From contig NC_011726.1 in NCBI RefSeq assembly GCF_000021805.1, forward strand, positions 4,372,097 through 4,436,096: a stretch of DNA of 64,000 nucleotides. Direction: 5' to 3'. The translations under genes and the position numbers were made by a program. Below are positions 28,091 through 36,384 of the stretch, one piece after another. Source of the stretch: Rippkaea orientalis PCC 8801. GTDB taxonomy: Bacteria > Cyanobacteriota > Cyanobacteriia > Cyanobacteriales > Microcystaceae. How positions within the stretch are numbered: position 1 is the first letter of the stretch; each line of letters starts with the position of its first letter. The notes below the pieces were generated by a model that saw only the letters and a program-made list of their open reading frames with translations, searched no databases and was not told the DNA's origin.

Positions 28091-28911
28091 ATAGATACAC
28101 TATCAGCATAACTATAAACTTCAATTCCTAAACTTTCTGCAACAGGTAAAGCATTGGGAGCAATCATCGGTGAAATCACAATTTTACGATTCACACTGCG
28201 CTGATATTTTTGCTGATAAAACTCTACTTTACGGCCAAATGTATAAATATCTGATTTACTCATAGAAGATTTAATTTCACAAACAATCACTAACCCATTT
28301 TTAATAATGACATCAATTTCCACTTGATCAGGCCTTCCAAAAACGATTCCATCAGGATCATAATCATTAATATTAACAACTTCTACCCCAAAAGAATCTT
28401 TTAAAATACCTGCTAACGCATTACGAAAACTCGCTTCAGAAAAGAGTCCCCAACGAGATCCTAAAGCCCCAATAGTGCTATCATACTGACGGTTCATCTT
28501 TTTAATTTCCTCCAAGGTTTCTTGATTTTGTTGATATTGTTGATTCCATTTCTGGTTTTGTTCATGAATAAAATTATCTAAACGACGGTTATTTTCATCC
28601 CATTTACGCGCTTGTTCTTCCCTATCGCGCTCTAATTGGTCTAAAATCCGATCCCATTTACGGGTGTTTTCATCCCATTTATGGGTATTTTCATCCCATT
28701 TACGCGCTTGTTCTTCCCTATCTCGTTCTAATTGGTCTAAAATCCGATCTACTCGTTCTTTAAATTCCTCAAACTTCTGATCAGTCTCTTGTTTGGGTGA
28801 ATAATAGTCCGAAACGGTTCGCAAAATAAAATCCCGAATACTCGAATCTTCGGCCAGAATACTCGGTAATTGCTCTCTAATTAGGGCTTTAATATCAGCA
28901 GAATTTGTCAT
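28087..28911 (-). CDS. DUF3782-type coiled-coil protein with PD-(D/E)xK nuclease-like domain
   Basis: A 274-residue protein. An N-terminal helical part is followed by a coiled coil (about 45-145) built from repeats of DRILDQLERDREEQARKWDEN. The C-terminal domain has an intact nuclease signature: EIDVIIKNGLVIVCEIKSS gives D, then E-x-K. The PD-(D/E)xK pattern implies DNA cleavage, but activity is not shown for this family. The stop overlaps the end of the M16 gene by four bases on the opposite strand. It lies with the broken DUF2887 gene between two M16 genes, as if inserted there. Confidence 0.75.
   Translation of the reverse strand: MTNSADIKALIREQLPSILAEDSSIRDFILRTVSDYYSPKQETDQKFEEFKERVDRILDQLERDREEQARKWDENTHKWDENTRKWDRILDQLERDREEQARKWDENNRRLDNFIHEQNQKWNQQYQQNQETLEEIKKMNRQYDSTIGALGSRWGLFSEASFRNALAGILKDSFGVEVVNINDYDPDGIVFGRPDQVEIDVIIKNGLVIVCEIKSSMSKSDIYTFGRKVEFYQQKYQRSVNRKIVISPMIAPNALPVAESLGIEVYSYADSVSI
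28591..28748. repeat. In-frame tandem duplication within the DUF3782 coiled coil
   Basis: A 62-base segment at 28591-28652 recurs at 28687-28748 with two mismatches; the offset is 96 bases (32 codons). Short copies of the ATTTTCATCCCATTTA kind fill the gap between them. The coiled coil can thus grow or shrink by whole 32-residue units. Confidence 0.85.
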
Positions 28912-28955
28912 CTTGACTCAGCTACAGCCTATCTAACTGCTATTATAGTTTAAGG

Positions 28956-29531
28956 AATGACTTTTATGGGGGTTTCTTTGCCGAAATCTTTTTATATCTC
29001 AGTAAAACGGATTTTAACAATGATTGGCGTGGTGCGGTGATTTATCCTAATCGTCGGGTAGAATCAACCAATATTGAACGATACTAAGATTTATTAATCT
29101 CTGGGAGAGTCAGGAGGATCTATTTAGATGAATTAGAGACAATTACTCAAGATTCCCTGGGAATTGCTACTACACAGTTAATTATTACCCAAGAAAGCCA
29201 AGCGATTGAAAGAGCAAGAGAACTCATAAAAAGGGCAAGAAACCAATTACTCCAACCGCAAAACCTTTTACAATTAATAGAGACGATTCTAGTGTATAAA
29301 TTGCCTCGTCTGAGTCGTCGGGAGATAGAAGCTATGTTTAGTTTAGATGAGCTCAAACAAACTCGATATTTTCAAGATGTGCGAGAAGAAGCCAAACTTA
29401 AAGGGATTCAACAAGGTAAACTTGAGTCTGTTCCCAGTTTATTAGTTTTAGGATTAAGTGTAGAACACATTGCTGAAGCTTTAGAGTTATCTGTAGAAAA
29501 AGTTAAACAAGTCCAGAAAAATAATAAATAG
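28956..29531 (+). pseudogene. Broken DUF2887/Rpn-type nuclease gene
   Basis: Reading the frame of 28962 gives FYGGFFAEIFLYLSKTDF, then DWRGAVIYPNRRVESTNIERY, a TAA stop at 29085-29087, and then DLLISGRVRRIYLDEL through LPRLSRREIEAMFSLDELKQ to the stop at 29529. These segments match, in order, the middle and C-terminal parts of the cyanobacterial DUF2887 family (Rpn-like recombination-promoting nuclease/putative transposase). The stop replaces a Gln codon usual at that place (CAA to TAA), and the N-terminal nuclease core before FYGGFFAE is missing. A GTG at 29292 could still express the last 79 residues, but the gene is dead as a nuclease. Confidence 0.8.
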
Positions 29532-29589
29532 AGACGAGAATCCACTTACAATACATTAATTGTATCAGTCCTGTAATTAACAAGCATTA

Positions 29590-30855
29590 ATGAATAGATA
29601 TCAGATTCAAGGAATTGGGGAAAAACAAGCGGTTCATCGTCTCAGGTTAGACAATGGTGTTGTGCTTATTGTTGGGGAAAATCCCACAGCCGATCTAATT
29701 GCAGGGCGAATTTTTTTGAAAAATGCGGGATCTTTGTGGGAAAGCAAGGAAAAAGCTGGACTTTCTAATCTTTTAGCCACGGTTATTACCAAAGGAACGG
29801 AACGGTTATCCTCTGGAGAAATTGCAGAAGCAGTGGAGTCCATTGGGGCCAGTTTGGGGGCGAATGCAGCCTCAGATTATTTTATGATGGGAATTAAAAC
29901 GGTATCATCAGACTTTGCATTCATATTAGCTTTAATGGGGGAAATTTTGCGATCGCCGACGTTTCCTGAAGCAGAAGTCGCCTTAGAAAAACACCTGATT
30001 ATCCAAAGTATTCGATCTCAACAGGAACAACCTTTTAATGTTGCTTTTAATCAATTACGAGGGCTCATGTATCAAGAGCATCCCTACGGATTTTCTATTT
30101 TAGGAACGGAAGAAACCGTTAGTCAATTGTGTCGAGATGATTTGATTAATTACCATAATTATCATTTTAGACCTGATAATTTAATTATTAGTTTATCTGG
30201 CCGAATTACCCTACATGACGCTATTAGCCTAGTAGAAAAAACCTTAGGAGATTGGGAAGTTCCGAGTCATACGCTGACCCCTCTATCTTTACCACCTTTG
30301 ATCTCTTCCCCTGTGGAAAAAATCACCTTTCAAGAGACACAACAATCGATTGTTATGTTGGGTTATTTAACGGGAGGGGTTAAAAGTCCTGAGTATCCGG
30401 TTCTTAAATTATTAAGTACCTATTTAGGCAACGGGTTATCGAGTCGTTTATTTGTTGAATTACGGGAAAAACGTGGGTTAGCCTATGATGTTTCTGCCCT
30501 TTATCCCACCCGTTTAGAACCTTCTCAATTTGTCGTTTATATGGGAACCGCACCTGATAATACCAGCATTGCCATCGAAGGGTTACAACAGGAATGTGAG
30601 CGGTTATGTTATCAAGAATTAACCCCAGAAGAGTTGCAAGGGGCAAAAAATAAGTTGTTAGGGCAATACGCTTTAGGAAAGCAAACAAATAGCGAAATAG
30701 CTCAATTATATGGCTGGTATGAAACCTTAGGATTAGGGGTAGAATTTGATCAGGAATTTCAGGCAATGATCACTGAAGTAACATCTCAAATAGCACAAAG
30801 TGTGGCTAAAAATTATTTACTTTCTCCCTATCTTTCCGTTGTGGGACCCAATTAA
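29590..30855 (+). CDS. M16-family peptidase-like protein, non-catalytic member
   Basis: A 421-residue relative of the M16 gene at 26816. At the place of the zinc motif it reads KAGLSNLLATVITKGTERL, so HxxEH is absent and it cannot bind zinc there. The substrate-binding arm is kept (GNGLSSRLFVELREKRGLAY, an R/Y-type motif). Such partners form heterodimers with an active M16 subunit and help hold the substrate. The pairing with the upstream gene is family knowledge plus neighbourhood. The ATG follows directly on the interrupted region. Confidence 0.88.
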   Translation: MNRYQIQGIGEKQAVHRLRLDNGVVLIVGENPTADLIAGRIFLKNAGSLWESKEKAGLSNLLATVITKGTERLSSGEIAEAVESIGASLGANAASDYFMMGIKTVSSDFAFILALMGEILRSPTFPEAEVALEKHLIIQSIRSQQEQPFNVAFNQLRGLMYQEHPYGFSILGTEETVSQLCRDDLINYHNYHFRPDNLIISLSGRITLHDAISLVEKTLGDWEVPSHTLTPLSLPPLISSPVEKITFQETQQSIVMLGYLTGGVKSPEYPVLKLLSTYLGNGLSSRLFVELREKRGLAYDVSALYPTRLEPSQFVVYMGTAPDNTSIAIEGLQQECERLCYQELTPEELQGAKNKLLGQYALGKQTNSEIAQLYGWYETLGLGVEFDQEFQAMITEVTSQIAQSVAKNYLLSPYLSVVGPN

Positions 30856-30991
30856 TCCTAAACAGCGTATCACTCAATTCGACTTCAAAAACTTGGGGTT
30901 GGTATTCTTCTACAATGGTTCCCACTTGTCCCCAATAAAGGTTAAGCTTGGAGATTTTTTTTAGTAAAGTTACACTTTCTAAGAGTTTCAT
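30806..30991 (-). pseudogene. Truncated DUF4926-type small gene
   Basis: The N-terminus MKLLESVTLLKKISKLNLYW is followed by GQVGTIVEEYQPQVFEVELSD, the standard DUF4926 pattern (an LLK...GQVGTIVE...FEVEFSD core). The usual C-terminal part after the SD is not there: the frame runs into the antisense of the end of the M16 gene and ends NWVPQRKDREKVNNF. I read it as truncated where it meets the M16 3' end. Family members often lie beside DUF6883 genes in toxin-antitoxin-like pairs; no partner is present here. Confidence 0.6.
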
Positions 30992-31022
30992 GTTTTTTTC
31001 TCATTTGATCTATATTTTTGTA

Positions 31023-31056
31023 ATGTGAGTGTCAGTCGGTAGACTCGTAGTCACAT
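31023..31056. repeat. 34-bp palindromic repeat, copy 1
   Basis: Begins ATGTGAGTGTCAGTC and ends TAGTCACAT. Its reverse complement matches the 34 bases at 49867-49900 at 29 of 34 positions. The ATGTGA/TCACAT ends can form a hairpin. Confidence 0.6.
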
Positions 31057-31072
31057 CCGATAGGGATCTTGT

Positions 31073-31096
31073 AGGGGTCAATATCTGTTGACCCCT
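31073..31096 (-). terminator. Hairpin downstream of the phytase gene
   Basis: Perfect 9-base arms AGGGGTCAA and TTGACCCCT with a six-base loop, about 50 bases beyond the phytase stop. There is no T-run, so termination is only likely. Confidence 0.5.
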
Positions 31097-31144
31097 AAGT
31101 AATCAGGTTTCAGCTTTTAGTAATACCTTAAGCTTATATCGGGG

Positions 31145-32455
31145 TTAACGAAAAGGATGATTTTTTCCCCGTTTCAGATAACCAACTCCTAACATAACGA
31201 ATAATCCCCAAATAGAAAGGGTCGGTTCTGGAACGGTAATAGAGGAAGGATTTCGAGGATCAAAGCTGCTAGTATTAATCAGCAAGGGATTAGGTGCAAA
31301 AGCATTAGCAATAGTTTCCCAAGGGACAAATTTGAAGTTAGAACTAACATTAACAAATTCTTGATCATCTGGATCAAAAAACAGTTCTGGCGGGTCATTG
31401 GAACCATCTTGTGTCACAAATAATCCAAAAGGAAATTGAGATCCCAGAGGAACATTGATAACATCAGCACCATCCGATTCCTCAACCGAATCAATGCCCC
31501 CTGATGCTACAATAGAAAAGCTACCTAAATAATTGTTATTGCCTAAGCGATCATAAATAGCAAAGGTATTGTCTCCTTGACTTGATGCTAGTAAATAACC
31601 TGTTCCGTTATCACTATAGTAAATGGTTAATCCTTCTACATCCGCTTCTAAATGCGTTCCTTCAGGTTTAACAGCATCAATGAGTTGACCAAGGGTGCTG
31701 CCATTAGGAGAGGCTGAAAATTTCCAAATACCCCGATTTTCTTGCCCAACATAAACATACCCCAATTCCCGATCTGCGACCATCCCTTCAACTTGAGCAT
31801 CTTCCAATACGCCACCTGGAGGAATCGGTAAGGTGAGCGATCGCACTTGAGTGTAATTAACTTTTCCCGTACCATCATCAAAGAGCTCTAATTGAGCGAC
31901 GTTCCCTGTCTCTCGCTGAGAAACAAAAACATAATTTTTCCCAGTCGATAAGTCGGTATAGGTTGCTAGTCCGTAAGCAGTGGTTGTCCCGTTAGAAACT
32001 TGTCCGACGGGGGTAAAAATTGTTCCGATGTTGTTGGAAACGATGCTTTCTAATAAACGAGTCATCGGGTCAATTTTAAAGATCGCTAAGATATCATTCT
32101 GACGGTCTGAAGCGATCGCTAAATCGACCGAATTACCCCCTAAAGAAAAGCCATATAGGAGATCAACGTTATTGTAGCGGATACTATTGGGTTGAATTAA
32201 TTGTAAGAGATTTCCGCCCAAATCATAGACCCCTAACCCCGCATTCTTCAAGGTTCCCAAGACTAAGCTTTGAGATGGATCGTTCGGATGAAGCCAGATC
32301 GCGGGATCATCAGCGTCACCAGGGGGATCAACAATTTCATCGATCACAGGGGGGGTTTCTGCTGTTGGTGTCGCTAATTGTACTGCGATCGCTGCTTGAT
32401 GACTGAATGCGAAGGAGAAACAAGCTACCGCAAGACTATTAATAATTTTGTTCAT
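31145..32455 (-). CDS. Beta-propeller phytase-like protein with PEP-CTERM sorting signal
   Basis: Extracellular 436-residue protein. A signal peptide (SLAVACFSFAFSHQAAIAV) is followed by DPPGDADDPAIWLHPNDP, the characteristic calcium/phosphate-binding opening of beta-propeller phytases. Blades include GLGVYDLGG, LLYGFSLGG and EGMVADRELGYVYVGQE. It ends in a PEP-CTERM signal: VPEP (start of the motif), a hydrophobic helix WGLFVMLGVGYL and a basic tail. The enzyme should release phosphate from phytate, and the tail implies handling by an exosortase. No exosortase gene is in the window. A linker of about 40 residues rich in N and S precedes the tail. Confidence 0.85.
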   Translation of the reverse strand: MNKIINSLAVACFSFAFSHQAAIAVQLATPTAETPPVIDEIVDPPGDADDPAIWLHPNDPSQSLVLGTLKNAGLGVYDLGGNLLQLIQPNSIRYNNVDLLYGFSLGGNSVDLAIASDRQNDILAIFKIDPMTRLLESIVSNNIGTIFTPVGQVSNGTTTAYGLATYTDLSTGKNYVFVSQRETGNVAQLELFDDGTGKVNYTQVRSLTLPIPPGGVLEDAQVEGMVADRELGYVYVGQENRGIWKFSASPNGSTLGQLIDAVKPEGTHLEADVEGLTIYYSDNGTGYLLASSQGDNTFAIYDRLGNNNYLGSFSIVASGGIDSVEESDGADVINVPLGSQFPFGLFVTQDGSNDPPELFFDPDDQEFVNVSSNFKFVPWETIANAFAPNPLLINTSSFDPRNPSSITVPEPTLSIWGLFVMLGVGYLKRGKNHPFR

Positions 32456-32675
32456 CTGATGTTGTTTATTTCTCTTGGAAAAACTTTTTGATTGTATCTA
32501 AACAACTCTTGAAAAAGATTATGATTAAGTCAGGAAAATTCTAAGGTTTTGTAAACAGTTGATTAAAAAAATGAGAAGGTATTTATCTCTAATGTCGGGG
32601 TGAAGACCCCCGTTACACAGATGTTAGCGGTGGGATGAAACCCCGACCAATAAATTAACCGCGAAGCACAACTTT

Positions 32676-32813
32676 TCAGGAATGTTTTGGGATGACCAGA
32701 TTTCTAATCAATTCCCTCAGTACGTCAGTTTTTGTCCTACCTGTTTTTCGACAATACTCATCAAGGTGTTGTTTTTCAACATCTTCTATTTGGAAATCTA
32801 ATCTTACTTTCAT
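32676..32813 (-). CDS. Ribbon-helix-helix (CopG/Arc-like) small protein, divergent from tnpB
   Basis: A 45-residue reading frame: MKVRLDFQIEDVEKQHLDEY, then CRKTGRTKTDVLRELIRNLV, then IPKHS and TGA. The pattern, a beta strand with alternating charged and hydrophobic residues followed by TKTDVLRELIRNL, is that of CopG/Arc-type DNA-binding proteins and antitoxins. The ATG (32811-32813) is 34 bases from the tnpB start on the opposite strand. It probably binds the shared gap and represses itself and tnpB; the fold is recognised from sequence, the target is inference. The gene is easily missed because it is so short. Confidence 0.7.
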   Translation of the reverse strand: MKVRLDFQIEDVEKQHLDEYCRKTGRTKTDVLRELIRNLVIPKHS

Positions 32814-32847
32814 ACACAAATACAGAAATATCCTGTATAATCATAGC
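32814..32847. promoter_or_regulatory. Shared 34-bp control region of RHH gene and tnpB
   Basis: A TATAAT at 32836-32841 ends six bases before the tnpB ATG, so the tnpB mRNA would be leaderless or nearly so. An imperfect palindrome, ACAG-N7-CTGT (32822-32836), overlaps the box and would be a natural operator for the RHH protein. Confidence 0.45.
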
Positions 32848-34059
32848 ATGAAGCAAAGATTAAAGTTCCGAATCTATCCGACAACCTCACAAAAAACAGC
32901 CCTAGCTAAACTGTTTGGCTGTACAAGAGTCGTATGGAATGATGCTTTAGCTCATTGCCAGCAAGAATATAGGGAGGGAAGAAAAAAGCCGAATAATACG
33001 CAACTTTCTAGTCGATTAACACAGCTTAAAAAGACTGAGGAGAAAATATGGTTAGGAGAGGTTTCTGCCATTCCTTTGCAGCAAAGCTTAAGGGATTTAG
33101 AAGTAGCCTATTCTAACTTTTTCAAGTCTTGCCAAGGAAAACGGAAAGGTAAAAAAGTTAAATCTCCAAAGTTTAAAAGCCGTAAATTTAGACAATCAGC
33201 AAGATTTACGGATAACGGATTTAAGATTAATCAGCAGAATGTTTACTTAGCTAAAATAGGTAAGTTAAAAATAGTTTGGTCTAGAGAATTACCATCTAAA
33301 CCATCATCTGTTACTGTCATTAAAGACAGTGCTAATAGATACTTTTTAAGCTTTGTTTGTGATGTTAATTCTAGTCCGTTAGCTCCTAATAATAATTCCA
33401 TTGGGATTGATTTAGGTATCATTGATTTTGCCACTTTAAACAACGGTGAAAAGATTAAATCCCCTAAGCCTTTAAAACACAACCTTAAACAATTAAGAAG
33501 GCTTCAGAAGAATCTATCTAGAAAGCAAAAAGGTAGTAAAAGACATGAAGTAGCTAGATTAAAAGTAGCTAAACTACACGCTAAGATAACTGATATTAGG
33601 ACTGATTTTCTGCATCAACTATCAACTAAGTTAATTCGTGAAAACCAAACGATTGCCTTAGAAGATCTTAATGCCAGTGGAATGGTTAAAAACCGTAAAC
33701 TTTCCCGTGCGATTTCTGATTTAGGATGGCGTAGTTTTCGGACGATGCTAGAAACTAAAGGAGAGATTTATGGGAGAGATGTTAGGATAATTAACCGATG
33801 GGAAGCTACCAGTCAAACCTGTTCAAGTTGTGGGTTTAAGGGTGGAAAAAAAGAGCTTAATATTCGAGAGTGGACTTGCTTAAATTGTGGTGCAGTTCAC
33901 GATAGAGATGTTAATGCTGCAACGAATATTTTAAAAGTCGCGGGAGGGCATCCTGAGACTAAAAACGGACGTGGAGAGAAGATAAGACTTTCTAATAAGA
34001 AAGCACATCTCAGTGAAGCGTCAACCACCCCTCAATATAAGCAATTAAGCTTGTTTTAG
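32848..34059 (+). CDS. tnpB: TnpB, RNA-guided nuclease of an IS605-type element
   Basis: A 403-residue TnpB with a complete RuvC-like centre: D188 in SIGIDLGIIDF, E272 in IALEDLNASGM, and D352/D354 in VHDRDVNAATNI. The four-Cys zinc finger is intact (C325, C328, C344, C347). The N-terminus from the ATG at 32848, MKQRLKFRIYPTTSQKTALA, is the standard start. An earlier in-frame start at 32692 would add 52 residues that are antisense to the RHH gene, so it is rejected. TnpB proteins use an RNA from the element's right end to cut DNA next to a short motif. No stop or frameshift is present, so it may be active. Confidence 0.92.
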   Translation: MKQRLKFRIYPTTSQKTALAKLFGCTRVVWNDALAHCQQEYREGRKKPNNTQLSSRLTQLKKTEEKIWLGEVSAIPLQQSLRDLEVAYSNFFKSCQGKRKGKKVKSPKFKSRKFRQSARFTDNGFKINQQNVYLAKIGKLKIVWSRELPSKPSSVTVIKDSANRYFLSFVCDVNSSPLAPNNNSIGIDLGIIDFATLNNGEKIKSPKPLKHNLKQLRRLQKNLSRKQKGSKRHEVARLKVAKLHAKITDIRTDFLHQLSTKLIRENQTIALEDLNASGMVKNRKLSRAISDLGWRSFRTMLETKGEIYGRDVRIINRWEATSQTCSSCGFKGGKKELNIREWTCLNCGAVHDRDVNAATNILKVAGGHPETKNGRGEKIRLSNKKAHLSEASTTPQYKQLSLF

Positions 34060-34105
34060 GGAATCCCCCGTTAAACCGATAGGTTAACGGGGGTGGATGT
34101 CAATA
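34060..34105 (+). ncRNA. Right-end hairpin of the TnpB element, probable omegaRNA (reRNA) 3' end
   Basis: Follows the tnpB stop directly. It contains the 10-bp stem CCCCCGTTAA/TTAACGGGGG with two more CC/GG pairs and a GATA loop, then TGGATGTCAA. In characterised TnpB systems such a fold at the element end forms the guide RNA scaffold, and the bases just outside the end act as guide. The RNA itself is inferred. Confidence 0.55.
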
Positions 34106-34138
34106 AATAAATCTAAACAAGAGCCGTTTATTATAGCC

Positions 34139-34163
34139 AAAAAAAAGGTGGGCATTGCCCACC
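34139..34163 (-). terminator. Rho-independent terminator of typA
   Basis: On the minus strand GGTGGGC-AAT-GCCCACC forms a perfect 7-bp hairpin followed by eight T. It begins about 7 bases past the typA stop. Confidence 0.85.
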
Positions 34164-34169
34164 CTACTT

Positions 34170-35963
34170 TTAGCGTTTAACTAATTTTTGGGCTTTCATT
34201 TTTCGGAGTCGAATAGACTGGGGTGTTACCTCAACCAATTCATCGGGTCCAATATATTCTAGTGCCCGTTCTAGACTCATTTCTTCGGGGGCTTGGAGTT
34301 GAACTAATTCATCCCCTGTTGCCGAACGATGGTTGGTTAATTGCTTGGTTTTGCAGATATTCAATTCCACATCTTGGGGGCGGTTACTTTCTCCAATGAT
34401 CATCCCTTTATACACTTTAGTACCAGGGGTAATAAAGAATACGCCGCGATCTTCCGCATTTTGCAACGCATAGAAAGTCGCTACCCCTTCTTCAAAGGAG
34501 GTGATAACCCCATTGTAACGGGTTGCCAATTCACCCGAAAAGGGACGATATTCGAGGAAACTGTGGTTCATAATACCCTCACCCCGTGACAGACGGATGA
34601 ACTCACCACGGAACCCAATTAACCCCCGGGCCGGGACAACAAATTCTAATTGTGTCCGTCCATTAGTTCCCGTTTGCATATCCTGCATTTCCCCTTTGCG
34701 TTGTCCTAAGCGTTCGATACTTGCCCCCACCGCTTCTTCGGGGACATCTAAGACTAGGTACTCGTAGGGTTCGCAGGGTTGTCCGTTGACTTCCCGATAG
34801 ATCACTTGGGGTTGGGAGACTTGGAACTCATATCCTTCCCGACGCATGGTTTCGATGAGAATACCTAAATGGAGTTCTCCCCGTCCCGATACGGCGAATT
34901 TATCGGGGGAGTCGGTGTCTTCGACTCGCAAGGCCACGTTAGTTTCTAATTCTCGGTGTAAGCGATCGCGGATCTGACGGGAGGTGACGAATTTTCCTTC
35001 TTGTCCGGCAAAGGGGGAGTCGTTGACGGAGAAGGTCATCTGTAAGGTGGGTTCATCGACCTTGATTAAGGGTAACGCTTGGGGTTCGTTGGGACAAGTG
35101 AGGGTTTCTCCGATGTTAGCATCAGCGAACCCGGCAACCGCGACAATATACCCTGCGGATGCTTCTTGCATTTCTACCCGTTGCAGTCCTTCAAAACCGA
35201 GTAATTTACTGATTTTTCCTCGGACAATGCTGCCATCTTCTTTCATTAAGGCAGCTTGTTGTCCCGCTTTGATGGTTCCGTTATGGATGCGTCCGATGAT
35301 GATGCGTCCTAAGTAGTCGGAATAGTCGAGGGTGGTCACTTGCAACTGGAGGGGTTTGTTAACGTCTCCGGCCGGTGGCGGAACATGGTGTAAAATCGCT
35401 TCAAACAGGGGTTTCATGTCTACCCCTTCTTCTTCTAGGGTTTCTTTGGCGTAACCCGATAATCCTGACGCAAACAGGGTGGTAAAATCGCATTGATCAT
35501 CGTCTGCCCCTAATTCGACGAAGAGATCGAAGACTTTATCAACGGCAATGTTGGGGTCTGCTTGGGGACGGTCAATTTTGTTGACGACAACGATGGGACG
35601 TAACCCCTTTTCTAAGGCTTTTTTGAGGACAAAACGGGTTTGGGGCATGGGGCCTTCGTTAGCATCTACAATTAGGATGCAACCATCGACCATCCCGAGA
35701 ACTCGTTCGACTTCTCCCCCAAAGTCTGCGTGACCAGGGGTATCTACAATGTTGATGAGGGTGTCATTGTAGCGAACGGCGGTATTTTTGGACAAAATGG
35801 TGATTCCCCGTTCCCGTTCAAGGGTATTGGAATCCATAACACAGTCAGGGATGTCTTCTCCTTCGCGGAAGATACCGGACTGCTTGAGGAGGGCATCAAC
35901 CAGGGTGGTTTTACCGTGATCGACGTGGGCGATGATGGCAACGTTGCGAATGGGAAGAGACAT
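34170..35963 (-). CDS. typA: Ribosome-associated GTPase TypA/BipA
   Basis: Translation-factor GTPase of 597 residues. Switch and nucleotide motifs are intact: G1 [10 protein letters not shown]2 region RERGITI, G3 [12 protein letters not shown]4 VVNKIDRP and G5 in TLFASGLSG. Domains II, III and V follow, and the TypA-specific C-terminal domain ends [15 protein letters not shown]. It associates with ribosomes and supports growth under stress; in cyanobacteria loss often affects cold or light stress (family knowledge). The ATG is followed by [18 protein letters not shown], as usual. No odd features. Confidence 0.97.
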   Translation of the reverse strand: MSLPIRNVAIIAHVDHGKTTLVDALLKQSGIFREGEDIPDCVMDSNTLERERGITILSKNTAVRYNDTLINIVDTPGHADFGGEVERVLGMVDGCILIVDANEGPMPQTRFVLKKALEKGLRPIVVVNKIDRPQADPNIAVDKVFDLFVELGADDDQCDFTTLFASGLSGYAKETLEEEGVDMKPLFEAILHHVPPPAGDVNKPLQLQVTTLDYSDYLGRIIIGRIHNGTIKAGQQAALMKEDGSIVRGKISKLLGFEGLQRVEMQEASAGYIVAVAGFADANIGETLTCPNEPQALPLIKVDEPTLQMTFSVNDSPFAGQEGKFVTSRQIRDRLHRELETNVALRVEDTDSPDKFAVSGRGELHLGILIETMRREGYEFQVSQPQVIYREVNGQPCEPYEYLVLDVPEEAVGASIERLGQRKGEMQDMQTGTNGRTQLEFVVPARGLIGFRGEFIRLSRGEGIMNHSFLEYRPFSGELATRYNGVITSFEEGVATFYALQNAEDRGVFFITPGTKVYKGMIIGESNRPQDVELNICKTKQLTNHRSATGDELVQLQAPEEMSLERALEYIGPDELVEVTPQSIRLRKMKAQKLVKR

Positions 35964-36384
35964 AAATATTGACTGTGAGAAGGTTTAGTTACGTTACTAT
36001 AGATTTCTTAATAATTCTAGCTTACACTATCCACGATCGCTTCATCCTTTTAGATTTTATTTTGACCTGAGATAGCCTAGTTAGACGAGACAAAGTTCAA
36101 TTTTTGATTAGGTCTTCTTAGTTACTATTGTTTTGATCAACTATTAAGCTGAAATATAAAAAATTTTAATATTGAGTTTAAATCCTGACATTTCTATCTT
36201 TTTAAAAATGAATAAGTAATTTTTAAGCTTGAATGTATAGATTTAGATTCACTGAACAAAATTGACACTTTTTATGAGATTTGCTATTTTGAATTTAATC
36301 GTAAAAATTGAGCAATAGCTAAGTAATTAAATATTGTTTTTCTCATAATTAAGTTAGTTAATTTAATTTGTTGGGGAAAGATTT
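35964..36384. promoter_or_regulatory. AT-rich intergenic region with promoter for the 36385 gene
   Basis: Very AT-rich 421-base gap. A TTGACA at 36262-36267 is spaced 17 bases from TATTTT at 36285-36290, a good promoter match, and would give a leader of about 90 bases before the ATG at 36385, which has GGGGAAAG as ribosome-binding site. The left part should contain the typA promoter on the minus strand. No further gene seen. Confidence 0.5.

Larger units (their letters stand above)
32594..34105 (+). mobile_element. TnpB-only IS200/IS605-type element with RHH gene
   Basis: Boundaries are inferred from terminal secondary structure. The left end holds an inverted repeat GTCGGGGT (32594-32601)/ACCCCGAC (32640-32647), and the right end a hairpin CCCCCGTTAA (34065-34074)/TTAACGGGGG (34084-34093), followed by TGGATGTCAA. 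Inside are a divergent RHH gene (32676-32813) and tnpB (32848-34059). No TnpA Y1 transposase is present, so the element would depend on TnpA supplied from elsewhere. The exact ends are not proven. The rest of the gap before it, 32456-32593, shows nothing. Confidence 0.75.

Noticed and set aside
28591-28748. Possible CRISPR-like array
   Set aside because: The repeats are coding, directly adjacent coiled-coil units with no unique spacers.
30404-30766. 120-residue minus-strand frame
   Set aside because: Lies fully within the inactive M16 gene, which has family motifs on the plus strand.
32692-32847. N-terminal extension of TnpB
   Set aside because: The 52 extra residues are the antisense of the RHH gene; the normal TnpB start is at 32848.
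35730-35972. 80-residue plus-strand frame opposite typA
   Set aside because: Shadow of the conserved GTPase motifs of typA.
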